A stretch of DNA of 64,000 nt from Pseudorasbora parva (taxonomy: Eukaryota; Chordata; Actinopteri; Cypriniformes; Gobionidae). Of the stretch, positions 36,651 to 49,341 are shown in pieces. How positions within the stretch are numbered: position 1 is the first letter of the stretch; every line of letters starts with the position of its first letter. A program made the translations under genes and the position numbers. The notes below the pieces were generated by a model. It did no database searches and had not been told where the DNA came from. It was given only the letters and a program-made list of their open reading frames with translations. The stretch is taken from contig NC_090178.1 in NCBI RefSeq assembly GCF_024679245.1, positions 47,065,425-47,129,424 on the forward strand. The letters run 5' to 3'.

Positions 36651-37584
36651 TATGTCTCCCATTACCTCATGTTTTCCCAGTTGGTATGTTTTTGAGTTTG
36701 TTTTGAGCATTTTGCACCCTCGTGGGTTTTGTTTTCTCTTTATGTTTTGTTTTGTATTAGTTTCTTTTGGTTAATAAATCACTCCCTTTGCACTTGAATC
36801 CTCACACCAGTTTTTCCTTTGTGTTTACGTAACAGATTCTAACTTGATCTCTGTTTGGTACCATAGTGAATGAACTGGGCTTAGAAGTGGGTAAAGTGTC
36901 AGAGCGATTAAGAGCATGCACTGAGACGAGAGAGGGATATATCAACTCGTCTTAGTTAAGGGAATAACAGTTTAATATGAAAAATGTATATTTCTGTTTT
37001 CTGTAATGTATATTATCCCTTTAATGTATATTTCTGACTGTTGTCTACCATCATGCAGAATGTGTCATAATCTTGTCTGAGTATGTGTGGGGGTGATTTC
37101 TGCTTTAAAAGCAACTGTTGTGTGACATTCATTCTGGGAGTGATAGTGCTACAAGGACTTTCATTTATTTCATCCATTCTAAAAAAAGAAAAATGAAAAA
37201 AAAAGTGTTATTTTGCCTCTCTCCAGCTGTACTGTTGAACAATGATATAACAGAACAGAGCAAGTGTGAGTGAAATGAGAGATGAGTTTTTAAAGTTAAT
37301 GAGATATAAACAACAACAAAAAATCTATATCTATTTCACAAATCTGTGTTAAAGCTGGATGCCCTGGTTGACATTGGGAGATATCGTTATGATTTTGATT
37401 TATATCTATGTTTATAAGGGCTTTCACATGTGGTAACAATCTTCAACAAACTGAAAAAACTGCTTATTCATTATTTATAAGGTGTAATTAAGTAATTGTC
37501 ACAGTTTTTTTTAAAACAATTGATCCAATAAAACAAAAAAATCCAAATTTATATACTTATTTTGAAAACACAGAATGAATGATA

Positions 37585-37588
<4 letters not shown>

Positions 37589-37676
<88 letters not shown>
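37589..37676. repeat. (GT)n microsatellite
   Basis: About 44 GT units with one TTTG interruption. Confidence 0.95.
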
Positions 37677-37677
<1 letters not shown>

Positions 37678-37750
37678 CCTGTTAGAATCTCATTATGAGA
37701 ACAAAATGTCCCCACAATGGTGGCAACTTCTAAAATTCTTGTCCTTGGCG

Positions 37751-37910
37751 GGAATGGCGCTGTTAACACTTGTTGTCACAAACTAGGTGGGATTGATATG
37801 ATTGTAGCTGCCATAGCTTTTCTGTCTTTAATCAGAGTCCATACACACGGCAGGCTAGTCAGGCATGTCCACAGTCGGAGTTAACATTGTCTCACCTATT
37901 CCCACCGGGA
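37751..37910 (+). repeat. Duplicated unique-looking segment, copy 1
   Basis: This 160-bp block (GGAATGGCGCTGTTAACACT through CACACGGCAGGCTAGTCAGG to CCACCGGGA) recurs at 43012-43180 with only a few substitutions and small indels. The flanks are unrelated. No transposon ends are visible. Confidence 0.88.
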
Positions 37911-38229
37911 GTGGTTCTTGTGGGGATATATTTTTTTTGTCTGGGAAAATGGCTCATAAATCATACTGTTTTATAATTACTGGTTTAGGGGTTTGGGTTA
38001 GCCTAAGGGGATATAATATACAGTTTGTACAGTGTACAAATCATTATGTCTATGGAAAGTCCCCATAAAACACAACGCGTATGTGTGTGTGTATGTGTTT
38101 CAACATCGCTCAACAGACATGCTCAGATGTTGATGTCACTCCTACAGAGTGTGAGGCCTAATGAGGTGCTGCTGCTTCCTCATAAATTATCACCCATAAT
38201 GTGTCTGTGTGACTGTGAAATACCTCCCA

Positions 38230-38230
<1 letters not shown>

Positions 38231-38297
<67 letters not shown>
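38231..38297. repeat. (CA)n microsatellite
   Basis: About 33 CA units. Confidence 0.95.
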
Positions 38298-38300
<3 letters not shown>

Positions 38301-39099
38301 CACGGCCTCTCACCACCGAATCTCCAAACATCGTTTTCGGGGCACACACGCATGCTTTTGTATCAGCTCACCACACCCACAAGAACACACTGCTCTCTCG
38401 CTCAAACAGCGCCGTTTCTCCCCACGCATCCCTGTGTTTGAATAAATAAGCAGCATTATGCAGAACAGCAAAAGTGATTACCCACTTTTAAAAGCCTTTA
38501 TGAATATTTATAATCAGTTACTGTCACCACTTACTTCCGAGGCTATTTTGTTATTCTCTTGGGAAGCGCTTTAGATTTTTTTGAGCAAATCTTTGATGTG
38601 GTGTATCAGGCAGTCTGTCTGCTCAGCTCACACTAGGGTACATTAACACACACTGATGCCTGGCTTTTGTGCTCACTGAATGAGATCGAAAAGACCTGGT
38701 GGCAGATAGAAATGGAGAGTGGGTGGAGGAGTTCAAAAAAATAAACAAAACTCTGATTAAAAGGAGGGGGAGGTGGGGGGGGGTATGTTTGGAATAAAAA
38801 ATGTACCTTTAGGGTTTACTTTGAACAATTTTCTCTTTTAGATAATTGCTAGTAAATATCAAAAATAATTACAAAGAAATGGGAAGTAGAAAGTACACAA
38901 GTATTTTATAGTACGTTTCTTATTCAAATAGTCTTTTTTGTCTATAGTCATTTAAAAAAATTAATTAAACAGATATAACATTTTGCTTCTAGATTGTATC
39001 TTAGATTGTGTTGAGCATTGCTCTGCAACTAATAGAACTGATCACTGTTGCATGCGGACAAAGGGGTCTCACATGCCTGATGCTGATGACATCTTGAAG

Positions 39100-39605
39100 T
39101 GGGCGAGTACCCACCAGTACTCACCAGGACTCACAAGTACTCTCCCATACTCTCAATACTCATCAGTACTAACTAGCATTCACCAGTACTCTCCCGTACT
39201 CACCAACACTCGCCAGTACTCTCCAGTACACACCACTACTCACTAGTACTCACCAACACTCGCCAGTACTCTCCAGTACACACCACTACTCACTAGTACT
39301 CACCAACACTCGCCAGTACTCTCCAGTACACACCACTACTCACTAGTACTCACCAACACTCGCCAGTACTCTCCAGTACACACCACTACTCACTAGTACT
39401 CACCAACACTCGCCAGTACTCTACAGTACACACCACTACTCACTAGTACTCACCAACACTCTCCAGTACACACTACTACTCACTAGTACTCACCAGCATT
39501 TACCAGTACACTCCAGTATACACTAGTACTCACAGTATTCACTAGTAATCACAAGCACTCACACTATTCATTAGTATTCACCAGTATTTACAAGTACTCA
39601 CAGTA
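39100..39605. repeat. Minisatellite, 50-bp unit built from 10-bp monomers
   Basis: From about 39201 to 39490 the unit is five decamers: CACTAGTACT CACCAACACT then CGCCAGTACT CTCCAGTACA and CACCACTACT. Units start at 39241, 39291, 39341, 39391 and 39441; the last lacks one decamer. Outside this core, looser CACCAGTACT-like decamers extend the array on both sides. Confidence 0.92.
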
Positions 39606-39613
39606 CTCATCAG

Positions 39614-41045
39614 CAGGGTTCTAAATTAACACCCGGTTTTGGTGTTGGTGTTTTCATTTTGGTGGGTGTTAATAAAAACTTACTAGCCAGTTTGGCCGGT
39701 GATGCATGAGGCTTTACATACAACATGATACATAAGGCTCTGTTCTCGGTCATTTATCCCCCTGGCAGCACTTCCTACATTTCCCATGAACACAGTGCCA
39801 TAATGCTACGCGATGGCGTTTCATACGCCCATTGGTTGCGTGCAGATTGCAGTGAAATCTTGTCCGGGACAATTGGATTTTTTGAAGGGGCAAGTGAAAG
39901 AGAACTTCAATAGTGTATATAGAACTTCAATAGTGAGAATAGTGTAATGCAATATGAACTGACGGTAACAAGTGTTGTTGATGCTCGTGCAGCCTCTTGA
40001 GGAGAAATCCCAACACATGAGCACGGCTCATACAAAGAAACCCAACAACATACACATTTAAAATTTGTTACAAATTGTGGAGTTTTTATATTTATCAAAA
40101 CGTATGAGAGCCTACAGTTAAGCAACATGACAGAACCAAGAGTGCTGTTTTCCTGAATACCATCATGACTGAAAATGACACTGACTTCATATGACAGTTC
40201 CATAAAAAATGTATTAACATTAAGTCACTTACAATTTAGATACTATACTAACTGTTTTCATTAGATTTTAGCAGCAAAAATAGTTCCAAACAAAGATCAC
40301 TGCAGAACCATAACGCATCTTACAGCAGCAGTGTTTCACTGAACAGTTTAGCATTTGAATGAGTCGGTTGAATCAAAGATTCAATGACCTATTCATAAAC
40401 GACTGCCTCATACTTGAATGAATCATCCGTTTGAATGAATCGTTTAAAAGACTCAATGACTCACTCATTAAGATGGTCAGCTGCTTTAGTTTAGGTTTAG
40501 TTTAATCTTTCCAACATTTTTATTTGTATATTTAAACATATTTAAAACAATCTTACAACATTATTTAATGCAGTTGTATTTTTTTGTGTGTAAATTTAAT
40601 TTGATTGGTAACAGCTCTATAGTGCCTTATTCTAATTTAATTTATAGATTAAATGAATAATAAATAAAATGAAAGCTAATGCATAGCCTATATTTTATAA
40701 TGTTATGGAAAAATGCCCTTTATAAAAGGTAAAAATATCACAAATATGCAGATTTAAAATATGTCAAAGCTGACTGAACATTGGTGAGAATATTGCTTCA
40801 GAATAAATTATATTTACCACACACACGCAAAAAAATTCACTTGTCCGAAGGACAAAAGCGTGAAAAGGCTTAATGTCAATCCCTGTAATTTACTTGAGTA
40901 CTCTAATTTACCTCTGTGTACTTTTTGTGTTTTTCATGGCAACAATTTTAATAAAATAATCAAATGCATCCAGTGGCACTCATAATTTGGAAAAAAAATC
41001 CAAAAAAATGTGGCTGGTGATCAAAAAAGTTAATTTAGAACCCTG
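39614..41045. mobile_element. hAT-like non-autonomous element inserted in the minisatellite
   Basis: The ends CAGGGTTCTAAATTAAC and GTTAATTTAGAACCCTG are perfect 17-bp inverted repeats. Flanking octamers CTCATCAG (39606-39613) and CTCACCAG (41046-41053) differ at one base, which fits a hAT 8-bp duplication in minisatellite DNA. The subterminal GGTGTTGGTG / GCTGGTGATC sequence is also typical. The interior is AT-rich with no transposase frame. Confidence 0.88.
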
Positions 41046-41053
41046 CTCACCAG

Positions 41054-42220
41054 TATTCACTAGTAATCAAAAGCACTCACAGTATTCACTAGTACTCACC
41101 AGTATTCACAAGTATTTACCAGCACGCGCCAGGATTCACCAGGATTCCTCAGCCCTCACCAGTACTCAGCAGCACTCACCTGTATCCACTAGTACTCAAC
41201 GGCACTCACCAGAACTGACCACTCCTTCTATACTCACCAGTATTCACTAGTACTCAACGGCACTCACCAGAACTGACCACTCCTTCTATACTCACCAGTA
41301 TTCACTAGTACTCAATGGCACTCACCAGAACTGACCACTCCTTCTATACTCACCAGTATTCACTAGTACTCAACGGCACTCACCAGAACTGACCACTCCT
41401 TCTATACTCACCAGTATTCACTAGTACTCAACGGCACTCACCAGAACTGACCACTCCTTCTATACTCACCAGTATTTACTAGTACTCAATGGCACTCACC
41501 AGAACTGACCACTCCTTCTATACTCACCAGTATTCACTAGTACTCAATGGCACTCACCAGAACTGACCACTCCTTCTATACTCACCAGTATTTACTAGTA
41601 CTCAATGGCACTCACCAGAACTGACCACTCCTTCTATACTCACCAGTATTCACTAGTACTCACCGGCACTCACCAGAACTGACCACTCCTTCTATACTCA
41701 CCAGTATTCACTAGTACTCAACGGGACTCACCAGAACTGACCACTCGTTCTATACTCACCAGTATTCACTAGTACTCAACAGCACTCACCAGAACTGACC
41801 ACTCCTTCTAAACTCACCAGTATTCACTAGTACTCACCGGCACTCACCAGAACTGACCACTCCTTCTAAACTCACCAGTATTCACTAGTACTCACCGGCA
41901 CTCACCAGAACTGACCACTCCTTCTATATTCACCAGTATTCACTAGTACTCAACAGCACTCACCAGAACTGACCACTCCTTATAAACTCACCAGTATTCA
42001 CTAGTACTCAACGGCACTCACCAGAACTGACCACGCCTTCTATACTCACCAGTATTCACTAGTACTCACTAGTACGTACCAGTATTTACTAGTACTCAAC
42101 AGCACTCACCAGCACTCACAAGTACTCGTTAGAACTCTCCAGTACACACTTGTACACACTAGAACTCACAGTACTCACCAGCACTCATTAGTATTCTCCA
42201 GTACACAATATTACTCACCA
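41054..42220. repeat. Minisatellite, 58-bp unit, about 15 copies in register
   Basis: The unit contains ACTCAACGGCACTCACCAGA, ACTGACCACTCCTTCTATAC and TCACCAGTATTCACTAGT. Starts fall at 41194 and every 58 bases to 42006, with no indels detected and only point variants. Degenerate CACCAGTACT-like decamers flank it. The unit is about six decamers minus two bases, so it shares origin with the 50-bp array across the hAT insertion. Confidence 0.93.
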
Positions 42221-42223
42221 GCA

Positions 42224-42349
<126 letters not shown>

Positions 42350-42359
42350 CAGACAGACA

Positions 42360-45285
42360 GAACTTTTCTTCACGGGATAAATGACCGTGTTTTTTTTAGT
42401 GGTGTAGGAGTTAAAGTTCAACCCTTGCAAGATGTGAGCCTTGAGCCATCCCGGTTGTCTCCTTGATTAAAAAACTTAACCTCTGGTTACTGCCTGTAAT
42501 AATTTTGAGGCACCATTCTATGGAGATATCACATGAGAGTTGTGGAAACAAATATCCTGGTTGTGGCAATAATTCAAGGTCCCTTTTTTTTAAACAGCTG
42601 TTGTGAAGCACATTTTGATCATTTCTAAATGATAACAAATCCGACAGCTTATATTGGTCTTGCTGATAAATATCATTCTATCAGTAATGTGGATTACATG
42701 TGGATTACTTCCAATGCCAGTTGCATTAAAATATAATGTTTCCCATGAATCATTAATTATAATGATTAATATATTTAACCCAGATTGGACTCTCAATGAG
42801 GCTTATAATTGAAGCAGATTTTAATACCTGCTGCATACAATCCTGGTAACTACAACAGTAGGAAAAAGGTTATCTGGTATCCATTCTTGACTCTCACTGT
42901 TCTCAAGTTTTGTCCAGGGTGGAAACTTTGATCTGGAGTTGCACCTTCTGTACCAAATCGTGCTGCCACAACCCTTACATCCATTAAACGAACTGTGAAC
43001 TGGTGGATTATGGAATGGCGCTCTGTTAACACTTGTTGTCACAAACTAGGTGGGATTGATATGAATGTAGCTGCCATAGCTTTTCTGTCTTTAATCAGAG
43101 TCCATACACACGGCAGGCTAGTCAGGCATGCGCGCAGTCGGAAAAGAGTTAACACTTTCTCTCATCTATCCCCGCCGGGAACAAGTTAATTACTGAGACA
43201 GCTCGCTCATTTCACCACATCCATCAGACTTTGTTCCATCTCAAAGATTCCAAAAAGAACCGTCTAGAAGCAGTGGTTCACTTCAACCGGTCCACAGTAT
43301 AATAAAGATTCCTCTGTTGCCATGGAATCCACCTGGCCGTGACCTTGAGGCTGAGCTGGAGTCCATTAGTCACAAAGCGTCGCCACGGTGCATTCACTTT
43401 GTCAGGCTGGCCGACCAATAGGAGCTCTCCATGGAAGTGTAAGGCCATCTTCTTGTTACCAAGAGTCTGCATAGTGACAGAGTGTTTTTGTCAAGTTCAT
43501 CAGACTTCATTAAATAAGAAGACAGATAGGCCGCGCACACACACCTCCTGACGCTTTCCGGCTCCGTAAGCAGCTGGAGAGAAATTGTCCTTCTCTTCGG
43601 AAATGTTTGTGCTAGCTGAACCTCGCAGTTTATCACTCGGTATTTGAGCCATCTTAGCTTTCCATTGTAATTCAGTGCACAGATGACGTTTGTTTTCACC
43701 ACAAGAAAATAGAATTTCTGTCCATTTGATTTGCTATCCTTTGTTTTTCCATTATCTGGAGCGTGTGTTCCACAAGAGTTCATAAGTCACGAAATACTCA
43801 TTTGCGACCAAAGTTATAGCTGTCTGCACAACAATAGTGCACAGGTTCAATTTTCTTGGCGGTCCGGGAACATACTCAAATGAATAAGTAGGAGATTGTC
43901 CCCAATTCACAGGGAAATGAATTCTGAACAAGACGACAAATGTTCTCGTAACAGGTCTGGAAGTAGATATTGAAACATATCCCCCCCGTGCACTTGTCTT
44001 TATGCTTTTTTCCCTTCAACCTGAAAATAAATGACTGGTGGGCTAGAACAGATTCAAACTACGAGCCTGTCAAGGTGGTTTGGGGACAGTGTGGGATGAG
44101 ATATTATGAAAAAATACAACATTTTCTTTTAAGATGAACTGGAAGAAGAGGCTTCTTCTAACAGATTTTGAGGATTTAGGATTTTACGAGTCAGATTATA
44201 CTGTGGGGATCCCAGCTGAAAGACTTTTCACCCAGAATTAAACATTCACAATTGATCTCTGACCAGCAAGCGGCCCCCACAGACCACCTCTAACGCAGAA
44301 CCTCACGCTCTGATTTATATCGGCAAGCATTCACAACACAAACCTCAAGCAAAGCTGATAGGCCTCGTGAGGGTAATATTCATAACTCATTAGATCCAAG
44401 GCCAAACTCTTAAATGGGCAAGGATTATCGTAAAATACTGACGGGTTACGGGCCAAAACGTATGAGAAATGAAAGAAAATCGCATCCAGGCACATCTTCC
44501 AGTCCGCATCTCCATTCAAGATCATATCAAACACTTGACTGCGAGTGGAAAATCAATATGCCGTGGCCGAGTTCAAAAGGAATCTTCATTAAAAATGGAG
44601 AAGGCTGCACAATCCCAGCTCTCTGTAAGTTGGCCCAAGGTGGATGAGTTAAGCTGGAGGGATTCTTATCATTGTTAAGCAAATCGATCTGCTAAAGACG
44701 AAAGAAATGGAAAGTAAAGAGAAACCGTAATAAGATTTATTCCGAGGCATATTAACAAAGTGCTGCTGCACAAAACGCAAGTGCTCACGGCAGCCAAAAG
44801 CTCACCTCAGCAGTTACAAAATGAGCTGTGTTAATGCCAGTATGTTGCACTGTGCTCAAAGTCATTTTTCAGCTTTCAGATTCTGTCTTCTATTCCCTGG
44901 TGCATTCATAACTGTGTGAATTATTATTTTTTTTTACTTGAAAGCAAAGTGAATAGTAAAAATGTGTGCAAACAGTGTGTTGGGACAGCATTGAGTATTT
45001 TTTCTTTGATCTCTCACAATAGGTCTACATTTCGCGTTCATCAACATTAAACAGCATGTGAATAAAACCTGCCTAATGTTAGGACTGTGCTCTGTTAGGA
45101 GCTCTAGGACTGGGAATCTTTGGGGGTGTTGATGGACTCCATCTCCTCCATCTGTGTTTTGATCATTGTTTTGAATCCCATCTGGATGTTGTCTTTGACG
45201 AAAAATGAGTTTTTCTCAGCATTTAGCTCAAAATGTAGCTTTTATATTAAACAAACCCACATGCAAGGGTTGATAAAAAAGGAAT
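42360..45285. other. Noncoding stretch containing duplicated segment copy 2
   Basis: No gene is recognised. Much of 43200-44900 lacks recognised repeats and is composition-balanced. Confidence 0.45.
43012..43180 (+). repeat. Duplicated unique-looking segment, copy 2
   Basis: Second copy of 37751-37910 in the same orientation. It has an extra CT after GGAATGGCG and a 5-base AAAAG insertion, with GCGCGCA replacing GTCCACA. Confidence 0.88.
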
Positions 45286-45292
45286 GCATTAA

Positions 45293-46231
45293 AGGTGCCC
45301 TAGAATGAAAAATTGAATGAACCTTGCCATAGTGAAATAATAAGAGTTCAGTACATGGACATCACATACTGTGAGTCTCAGAGACCATTGCCTCCTACTT
45401 CTTATGTAAAACTTGTAAATCAAAAACACCAGAAAAAAAAGTGCTTCTCAACATAAACCCAACCGTGACGCAAGCGTTGGGGATCTTTTATATGCACGCC
45501 CTCAACATTTGCATCAGTCCAAACATGTTCATTGTCAGGCAGAACTGGCGGTAACTGGGACTGCAGCAAACTTCTCTCATGTACACGTCATGTTCCAGGC
45601 TGTGCAGGAGACTTTTCTACCCTTCCCACAGATAAAAAATGTCAACAGTCATGGCTGATGTTTATTATAATCGGACACCACAACAATTTAATTCAAGATT
45701 GTTTGTTTGTTCGGCCCATTCATGCTCCGCGTGCATGTTTGCCAGATTGGACATGTTTAGGTAAAACACCGGAGAGTATACGTGTTCTTTTCACAGAAAA
45801 ACCCTGTTTGGGGGATTTAATTACTGAAATCTGATAACCGCACGAACGCGAGCTCTTTCTCGCGCGCATGATCTGAAAACACCAATAAACAAGAAAGCTG
45901 CATTTTATCAATCTCCATTTGAGATGTTCTGCTTAAAGTGTCATTCAGTCGGTCTGTGTTCTGTCAGGACGGTCAGGACTCACGAGTCGTTTCGCTGAAC
46001 TGCTGTGAGCGGCTGAAATAAGCCAATCAGAGCACAGCTCAACATTAATATTCATGACTCTTCCAAATAAGGCAAAAACAGAGCATTACATCCTAGGGAC
46101 AATTTATATGGTTGTAAATGGACCTGTAAAACTGTATCTGGACAATTCTTGCCCTTAAATAAGCCACATACCCTCTATGTAGATATCGGAGAACAGTTTA
46201 ACATATTGTTTCAAATCATTCTAGGGCACCT
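45293..46231 (+). mobile_element. TTAA-flanked MITE, family 2, complete copy
   Basis: The ends AGGTGCCCTAGAATGA and TCATTCTAGGGCACCT are perfect 16-bp inverted repeats, flanked by TTAA at 45289-45292 and 46232-46235. It is 939 bp. A 100-codon frame (45532-45834) crosses it without a recognised transposase motif. The AGGTGC start is shared with family 1, suggesting a common mobilising enzyme. Confidence 0.9.
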
Positions 46232-46239
46232 TTAAACTA

Positions 46240-46405
46240 GAATACAAAAGCAGAAGATCTGTTCATTCTTTTGATATATTGCATGTTCATATATTCGTAC
46301 AACAAAATATTCAGTGGACCATGACATTTTGTGAAAAGGATCAAACATGTGGCAGTGGCTGGAAACTTTTTTCAAAAACACTTGCAGGAAAAGAGTTAAA
46401 TGTAT
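46240..46405 (+). repeat. Dispersed repeat shared with 20425-20575
   Basis: Same block order as the earlier copy (TTCTTTTGATATATTGCATG, ACAACAAAATATTC, GTGGCTGGAAACTTTTTTC). Confidence 0.75.
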
Positions 46406-46407
46406 AG

Positions 46408-46590
46408 ACAATTTTGTCATAATTTACTCACCATCATGCCTTACTATCTTCTATGGAACACAGCAGAAGATATTTTAAAGAATGTTGGCAACCAAACAGT
46501 TCCACAGAAGAAAGTCACACAGATTTGGAGTGATATGAGTGAGTAAATGATGACAGAATTTGAATTTTTGGATGCACTATTCCTTTAAGG
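46408..46590. repeat. Common fish MITE fragment
   Basis: GTCATAATTTACTCACCATC, GAAGAAAGTCACACAGATTT and GGATGCACTATTCCTTTAAG are pieces of a familiar cyprinid interspersed repeat. Related scraps occur at 50286-50350 and 56340-56400. Confidence 0.55.
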
Positions 46591-46907
46591 TAACATTGTT
46601 TAAAGTAGGTCTTCAGTAAAGATGTATCAGTGATTATAATAATGAGGAAAACAGGGAAAGGCAGATGGTGAGGGCGAGTGATTTTGTGACAGCTGGAGTA
46701 AGTAACAGGCCATTTCTCAAGTACAACTAATTTGGTTCTTTATTACACAACACACTGGAGTTTCCTAGGGGCAGAAAAATTATTAATACATGCAATTAAT
46801 TTTATATATTGTTCTATTAAGCTTCATGAACACCAACATTTGTTTCAACAACACCAGAAGGAAACCCGAATTTAAATGGGAGCATGTTTAAAGTTGAACT
46901 AATTGAA

Positions 46908-47210
46908 ATGGTAACACTTTAGTTTGATGGTCCCTTTAAACATTCTTTTGACTATAAGTAGGCCTAACTTTACAAGCACATGTCGAATAACTCTAATTAG
47001 CGTATTAGTAGACTGTCTGCTTAATATCGGATAACTCTTTATTCTGAAGCTCCGCAACATACATTATGCTGACTATAATTAACTTGTAGATACATGCAAA
47101 CTTATTTTACTAACCGAATCCTACCATACCAGTCTAATAATACACTACTGTTACTCTAAAGAGAGTTATTTGAATGTCTGAAAGGGGCCATCAAAATAAA
47201 GTGCAACCAT
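46908..47210. mobile_element. MITE with ATGGTAACACTTTA ends
   Basis: The ends ATGGTAACACTTTAGTTTGA and AAAATAAAGTGCAACCAT are imperfect inverted repeats around about 300 bp containing TAATTAGCGTATTAGTAGAC. A fragment of the same repeat lies at about 60000-60112. Confidence 0.7.
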
Positions 47211-47534
47211 TAAATGAATGTTAAACAAGCATGATTCATTTATACAATGGCATCCATTAGACATTTTGTGAGATGCTACATCCACACCAATAGGTGTCAG
47301 CATAAAGATAAAGACTGCTGTCATATTGGGCAGTGGAACATCAAAATCAGTTGCACCTTTTAGTCACTGGATCGTGTTTTAATCGACGTGCATGTAAGCT
47401 TCAGAAAACATGCCTCCATTCTGGCTTTTTTGTGATGCTAAGTGCATGAGTCCCATGAAACATAAGCCAGAGCTCAAAAACATGTAAAATAAGCGAAAAT
47501 GTTGTGGTTGCTTCAGCTAGTGCATTTTATCTCA

Positions 47535-47990
47535 GGCCCTGTTGACACGGACACTTTTTCTATGCGGTTTGGCCATTCGTCCACACGCAAACGCAGTATC
47601 CGGTCACTGAAACCGAAACGTTTTTAAACCTGCCAGAGTGATGATTTTCAGAAACTCCGGTTACAGTGTTATTGTGTAGTTGGTGAAACCAGAGATTTTG
47701 TCTTGTGACATCAGAATGTGCGCTGGTATCTACTTTCTTTACATGAGGCGAGAAATCATCTAAATATTGCTGCTAATAACTGTGCTAATAGGGCTTATAT
47801 GCACACAGTAGGGGTTGAACGATTGCAGATTTTTTAAAGTCGATATTTATGTGATGAATGTTGGGTCGATGTCGACTAGTCGATGATGACATCGCTAATG
47901 AACAAATAAGCCTGAACCGTTAGCTGAGACAGAACATTTTTTTTTTTTTTTTTTGATGACACAGCGTTGCCCAAAAAGTTCTTGATCCTA
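47535..47990. repeat. Fragments of DNA-transposon ends
   Basis: CAGGCCCTGTTGACACGGAC at 47535 resembles a MITE terminus, but no partner end was found. GTCGATGTCGACTAGTCGAT near 47865 resembles another element's subterminal repeat. Confidence 0.4.
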
Positions 47991-48096
47991 CATAACAGCT
48001 TTTATTTATCAGTTCTTTTGTCTTTGGGTCATTGTATTTTTCAGATACAGATGAAGTAGCCCAGAAAAGATTAGGCTACATTTATATCAATGCATT

Positions 48097-48100
<4 letters not shown>

Positions 48101-48169
<69 letters not shown>
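48101..48169. repeat. (GA)n microsatellite
   Basis: About 34 GA units. Confidence 0.95.
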
Positions 48170-48173
<4 letters not shown>

Positions 48174-48505
48174 GTGTGAATTAATTCTACCTGGCATCGT
48201 CTCTCTACTTATAGTGAAGCTGTGGGTTTTAGTTATCAAGAAATATATGCTAGAAGCCTAGAAGCCTAGAACTTTTCAGTTTCTAAGCTGTTGTATTGAT
48301 AAATTACAGGAATAGTGTTGAAACAGTGTTCTGTGTTGCTGAGTGATTCTGTGTGGCACGCGTGCTGTGCAAGAGCTATGTGTGTGCGTTACAATGTATG
48401 CGGTATGCAAAAGTTTAGAACGCCGATTAACTTATGTGTACAATAAACCTGTTTAAAAAGCATCCAGATGGCATAATCAAACATGTCTTGTGGAGAGCTC
48501 TCTGA

Positions 48506-49078
48506 GGCCCCGTCCACAAGAAGCCAGAGCTTTCCCAATCCAATCTTTTTTTCCTCGCATTTCGATAAATATCTGCATACACACAAGATCATCGAAACCG
48601 ACTCAAAATGATGTATTGTACATGCCAGGCCAGTGTGTGGCGCTGTATTTCTGCCACAGAAATACACTAAAAATGGAGAAGAAGAGTTGTGGCTAGAAGG
48701 GGTACAGCAGTGGTAGGAGGTGAGGCAAAATCTCACAATAAAACAACAATAAATACATTTGCTACTTAACAGATTAATTTTAGTAATGACTACACCTATC
48801 CCAACCCTAAACCTACCCTTGCAATAATGCAGATATGGTAATTAAATGACGCAATATAGATGTGCGCATGCCCAGTGCCCGCAGTTGCATCCCTTTAGTA
48901 TTTCACCGTGCCGGACGTAGTGTGATGGCATCACCATTTTACAAAATATGCGGATTGGCTGTACATTATAAAGCGCAAGATTGTCGTTTTTACAGATTTA
49001 TCCACTCTGGGACCCGGTTTCAGGAAATATCGGATTCATGTTTCTAAAACACCGGATCTGTGTGGATGTTTTGGGGCC
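48506..49078. mobile_element. MITE with GGCCCC ends and TGA duplication
   Basis: The ends GGCCCCGTCCACA and TGTGGATGTTTTGGGGCC are imperfect inverted repeats, each flanked by TGA (48503-48505 and 49079-49081). The interior has ATCATCGAAACCGA near the left and TTTCTAAAACACCGGATC near the right. No transposase. Possibly Harbinger- or hAT-derived. Confidence 0.6.
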
Positions 49079-49341
49079 TGAGTATGCATTTATTTGTCAT
49101 TTTATTTGTTGAAAAAGGAGTGTGCCTGTCAGAAAATGGCTTATCCTGTTGCGCCCTCTATAGGCCAGCGACCAGTTGATGCCAAGCTCAAAGCGTCATG
49201 GCAGAGCATTAAAGTCGAGGAGTCTCTGCAACCCTTACTATACAGATACGTTCACAGTTGTCCCATTATATTGCGGAACATCAGCATCAGAATGCAATAC
49301 TACACAGATCACTGCATAATAACAATAATAATAATATTTTG

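Larger units (their letters stand above)
35142..36834 (+). mobile_element. Solo LTR, interrupted by nested insertions
   Basis: The left part starts TGTCACATGCCTGTCCTG (35142-35320). The right part (36651-36834) contains GGTTAATAAATCACTCCC, with an AATAAA polyadenylation signal, and ends GTTTACGTAACA. The TG...CA ends and the T-rich run are typical of retrotransposon LTRs. Flanking pentamers GCTTC and GATTC match at four of five positions, as expected of an aged 5-bp duplication. Without the inserted DNA the LTR would be about 360 bp. No internal retroelement genes are adjacent. Confidence 0.6.
36852..39090. other. Noncoding stretch with two microsatellites and one duplicated segment
   Basis: No gene is recognised. 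It holds a (GT)n array (37589-37676), a (CA)n array (38231-38297) and the duplicated segment at 37751-37910. Confidence 0.5.

Noticed and set aside
39100..42220. CRISPR-like array
   Set aside because: Units are contiguous with no unique spacers, and the host is a vertebrate. It is a minisatellite.
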